This document shows, one piece after another, positions 61,734-64,000 of a stretch of 64,000 nucleotides of DNA. Positions within the stretch are counted from its first letter, which is position 1. Each line of letters starts with the position of its first letter. Position numbers and translations under genes: made by a program. Under the pieces are notes generated by a model. It had not been told where the DNA came from and did not search any database. It saw only the letters and a program-made list of their open reading frames with translations. Source of the DNA: Panulirus ornatus (taxonomy: Eukaryota; Arthropoda; Malacostraca; Decapoda; Palinuridae); contig NC_092287.1 of NCBI RefSeq assembly GCF_036320965.1, forward strand, positions 15,757,005 through 15,821,004, in the 5' to 3' direction.

Positions 61734-63545
61734 CGCTGTCTCCCGCGTTAGCGAGGTAGCGCAAGGAAACAGACGAAAGAATGGCCCAACCCACCCACAT
61801 ATACATGTTTATAACTACACGTCTATACACGCACATATACATACCTAAACATCTCAAAATATACATATGCATAAATACAAAGACATATATATACATACAC
61901 ATATACATAATTCATACGTCCTGCCTTCATTCATTCTCGTCGCCACCCCTCTACACATGAAATGACAACCCCCTTCCCCCACGCGCGCGCGAGGTAGCGC
62001 TAGGAAAAGACAACAAGGGCCACATTCGTTCACACTTAGTCTCTAGCTGTCATGTATTATGCACCGAAACCACCGCTCCCTTTCTACATCCAGGCCCCAC
62101 AAAACTTTCCATGGTTTACCCCAGACGCTTCATATGACATGGTTCATTCCACTGACAGCATGTCGACCCCGGTATATCACATCGTTTCAATTCACTCTAT
62201 TCCTTGCACACATTTCACCCTCCTGCATGCTCAGGCCCCGATTACTCAGAATCTTTTTCACTCCATCTTTCCACTTCCAATTTGGTCTCCCACTTCTTCT
62301 CGTACCCTCCACCTCTGACATATATATCCTCTTTCTCAATCTTTCCTCACTCATTCTCTTCATGTGACCAAACCATTTCAAAACACTCTCTTCTGCTCTC
62401 TCAACCATACTCTTTTTATCACCACACATCTCTCTTACCCTTTCATTACTTAATCGATCAAACCACCTCACACTACATTTTGTCCTGAAAAATTTCATTT
62501 CCAACACATCCACCCTCCTCCGCATTACCTTATCTATCGCCCATGCCTCGTAACCATATAACATTCTTGGAACCATTATTCCTTCAAACATATGCATTTT
62601 CGCTGTCCGAGATAACGTTCTCGACTTCCACACATTCTTCAACGCTCTCAGAATCTTCGCCCCCTCCACCGAAATGTAACTCACTTCCGCTTCCACGGTT
62701 TCATCCGCTGCCAAATCCACTCCCAGATATCTAAAAATTCACTTCATCCAGTTTTTCTCCATTCAAATTTACCTCCCAGTTGGCTTGTCCCTCAATCCTG
62801 CTGAACCTAATAACCTTGCTCTTATTCACAACTACTCTCACCTTCTTTCACACACTTTACCAAACTCAGGCACCAACTTCTGCAGTTTCTCACCTGAATC
62901 AGCCACCAGTGCTGTATCAACAGTGAACAATAACTGACTCACCTCCCAAGCCATCTCATCCAGAACAAACTGCATACTTGCCCCTCTCTCCAAAACTCTT
63001 GCATTCACTTCTCTAACAACCCGATTCATAAACAAATTACACAACCATGGAGACATCACGCATCCCTGCCGTACACCAACATTCAATGGAAACCAATCAC
63101 TGACCTCTCTTTCTAATTGTACACATGCCTTACATCCTTGGTAAACCCTTTTCACTGCTTCTAGCAGCTTACCTCTCACACTATATACTCATAATACCTT
63201 CCACAACGCATCTCAATCTATCCTGTCGTATACCTTCTCCACATCCATAAATGCTACATACAAATCCATCTGTTTTTCTAAGTATTTCTCACAAATATTC
63301 TGTAAAGCAAACACCTGATCCACACATCTTCTACCCCTTCTGAAACCACACATGCTCAGTACATGCCTTTATCCTCTCAATCAACACCCTCCCATATAAT
63401 TTCCTAGCAATACTCAACAAACTGATACCTCTGTAATTTGAACATTTACCTTTATCCCCTTTGCCTTTGTACAATGCACTTCCGCCAATTCTCAAGCGCT
63501 TCACCATGAACCATGCAATCAATGAATATATTTACCAAACACTGC
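61734..63545 (-). mobile_element. Old RTE-like LINE copy AE, long 3'UTR to RT front
   Basis: Antisense, same diverged subfamily as copy AB. Long 3'UTR 61734-62150. Coding pieces: 62187-62720 (LRALKNVWKSRTLSRTAKMH, YGYEAWAIDKVMRRRVDV, FGHMKRM), 62838-63179 (VRQGCVMSPWLCNLFMNRVV, LLFTVDTALVADSGEKLQ) and 63331-63522 (ISLLSIARKLYGR). Motif C is FTVD in both AB and AE, so the subfamily or their shared ancestor had lost the first Asp. It ends at 63545 against the duplicated flank. Confidence 0.87.
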
Positions 63546-64000
63546 ATTCCTTCGCATCTTAGGATTCATCCAAATTAGAATGCGGATATGCCAGCAAAAA
63601 GTGTAACTTCTAAATATGAAACTAACGTCCCATGTCGCTGATGCACGAGACTTATGAACAATGATCAAATGTGAACAAAGAGAAATGTATAGATCGAGGC
63701 TGATGAACGAACTTTTTGATGGCTGTGATTTTAGATACTATAAAACAGTAAGTGTTAAGAATACAGTTATTTATAAATGGTACGAGAATGATATTGTCCA
63801 AATGAAACTTAGAATACAAATATTTTGGCAATTTTGGACTGTTTCTACTATAGAAGAACGAGTTAGAGATAGTGAGAGACCTTAAAATGTTTGCTCCATC
63901 GATATTTGACTAATGTAAAGTCATTTTTTGAAAATACTGATTAATTCTAAATGTAGAATGACCAATGTACGTAAATATTAATCAGTAATGGATGAAAATG
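63546..64000. repeat. Flank duplicated at 52236-52700, cut by window end
   Basis: Same sequence as 52236-52700 in the same orientation (ATGCGGATATGCCAGCAAAA, GATGCACGAGACTTATGAAC). The duplication unit LINE 3' part plus flank is therefore at least 1.7 kb. Confidence 0.8.

Overview
This is eukaryotic, repeat-saturated DNA with no host protein-coding gene that I can recognise. Very long TA, CA/TG, TC and TATC microsatellites, RTE-like LINEs, Penelope-like elements (PLEs) with a GIY-YIG endonuclease and the lack of any operon-like gene order suggest an arthropod. A decapod crustacean is my best guess, by general resemblance only. The only functional-looking host genes are three tRNA-Ala(AGC) genes, at 19591-19663 (-), 35571-35643 (+) and 54592-54664 (-).

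One LINE family dominates, with about 27 copies or fragments on both strands. Its plan can be read from the copy at 30952-34292. A 5'UTR of about 120 bp begins with CCTGGGGATAGGGG. It is followed by one 998-codon ORF (APE-type endonuclease, linker, reverse transcriptase, C-terminal domain), a 3'UTR of about 190 bp (some copies about 400 bp) and an A-run that passes into (TA)n. That copy is spoiled only by two in-frame stops. A short element of about 200-280 bp shares both ends with the LINE and has seven copies here, one with a long poly(A). Penelope-like elements occur as about six pieces. Remnants of two other non-LTR elements are present: a CR1/Jockey-like one at 47430-48490 (+) and an I/Jockey-like one at 56220-57790 (-).

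Layout: 1-18230 is one giant imperfect palindrome. The left arm (1-9408) and right arm (about 10340-18230) hold the same series of LINE copies in mirror order around a spacer with a short element and a LINE 3' end. 18464-20020 (PLE end plus tRNA-Ala) is repeated inverted at 35213-36794. 22978-23866 (a minisatellite of about 50 bp units, plus flank and TG tract) is repeated inverted at 25697-26484 around an old LINE. 26.6-34.3 kb holds LINE copies including the best one. 37.3-41.6 kb holds a LINE fold-back and another LINE. 43.2-45.2 kb and 58.25-60.2 kb are two copies of the same LINE-PLE chimera. 51.0-52.7 kb is repeated directly at about 62.2-64.0 kb. The stretches 28.55-28.96, 30.19-30.95, 42.4-43.19, 48.5-49.14, 53.1-54.59 and 54.67-55.16 kb hold nothing I recognise.

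The theme is structural: LINE, short element and PLE copies nearly all begin and end at (TA)n tracts, and many pairs are inverted and joined at short microhomologies. The most unusual candidates are the giant palindrome, the twice-seen LINE-PLE chimera, a hammerhead-ribozyme-like motif near the PLE 3' end, and the short element that keeps both LINE termini.
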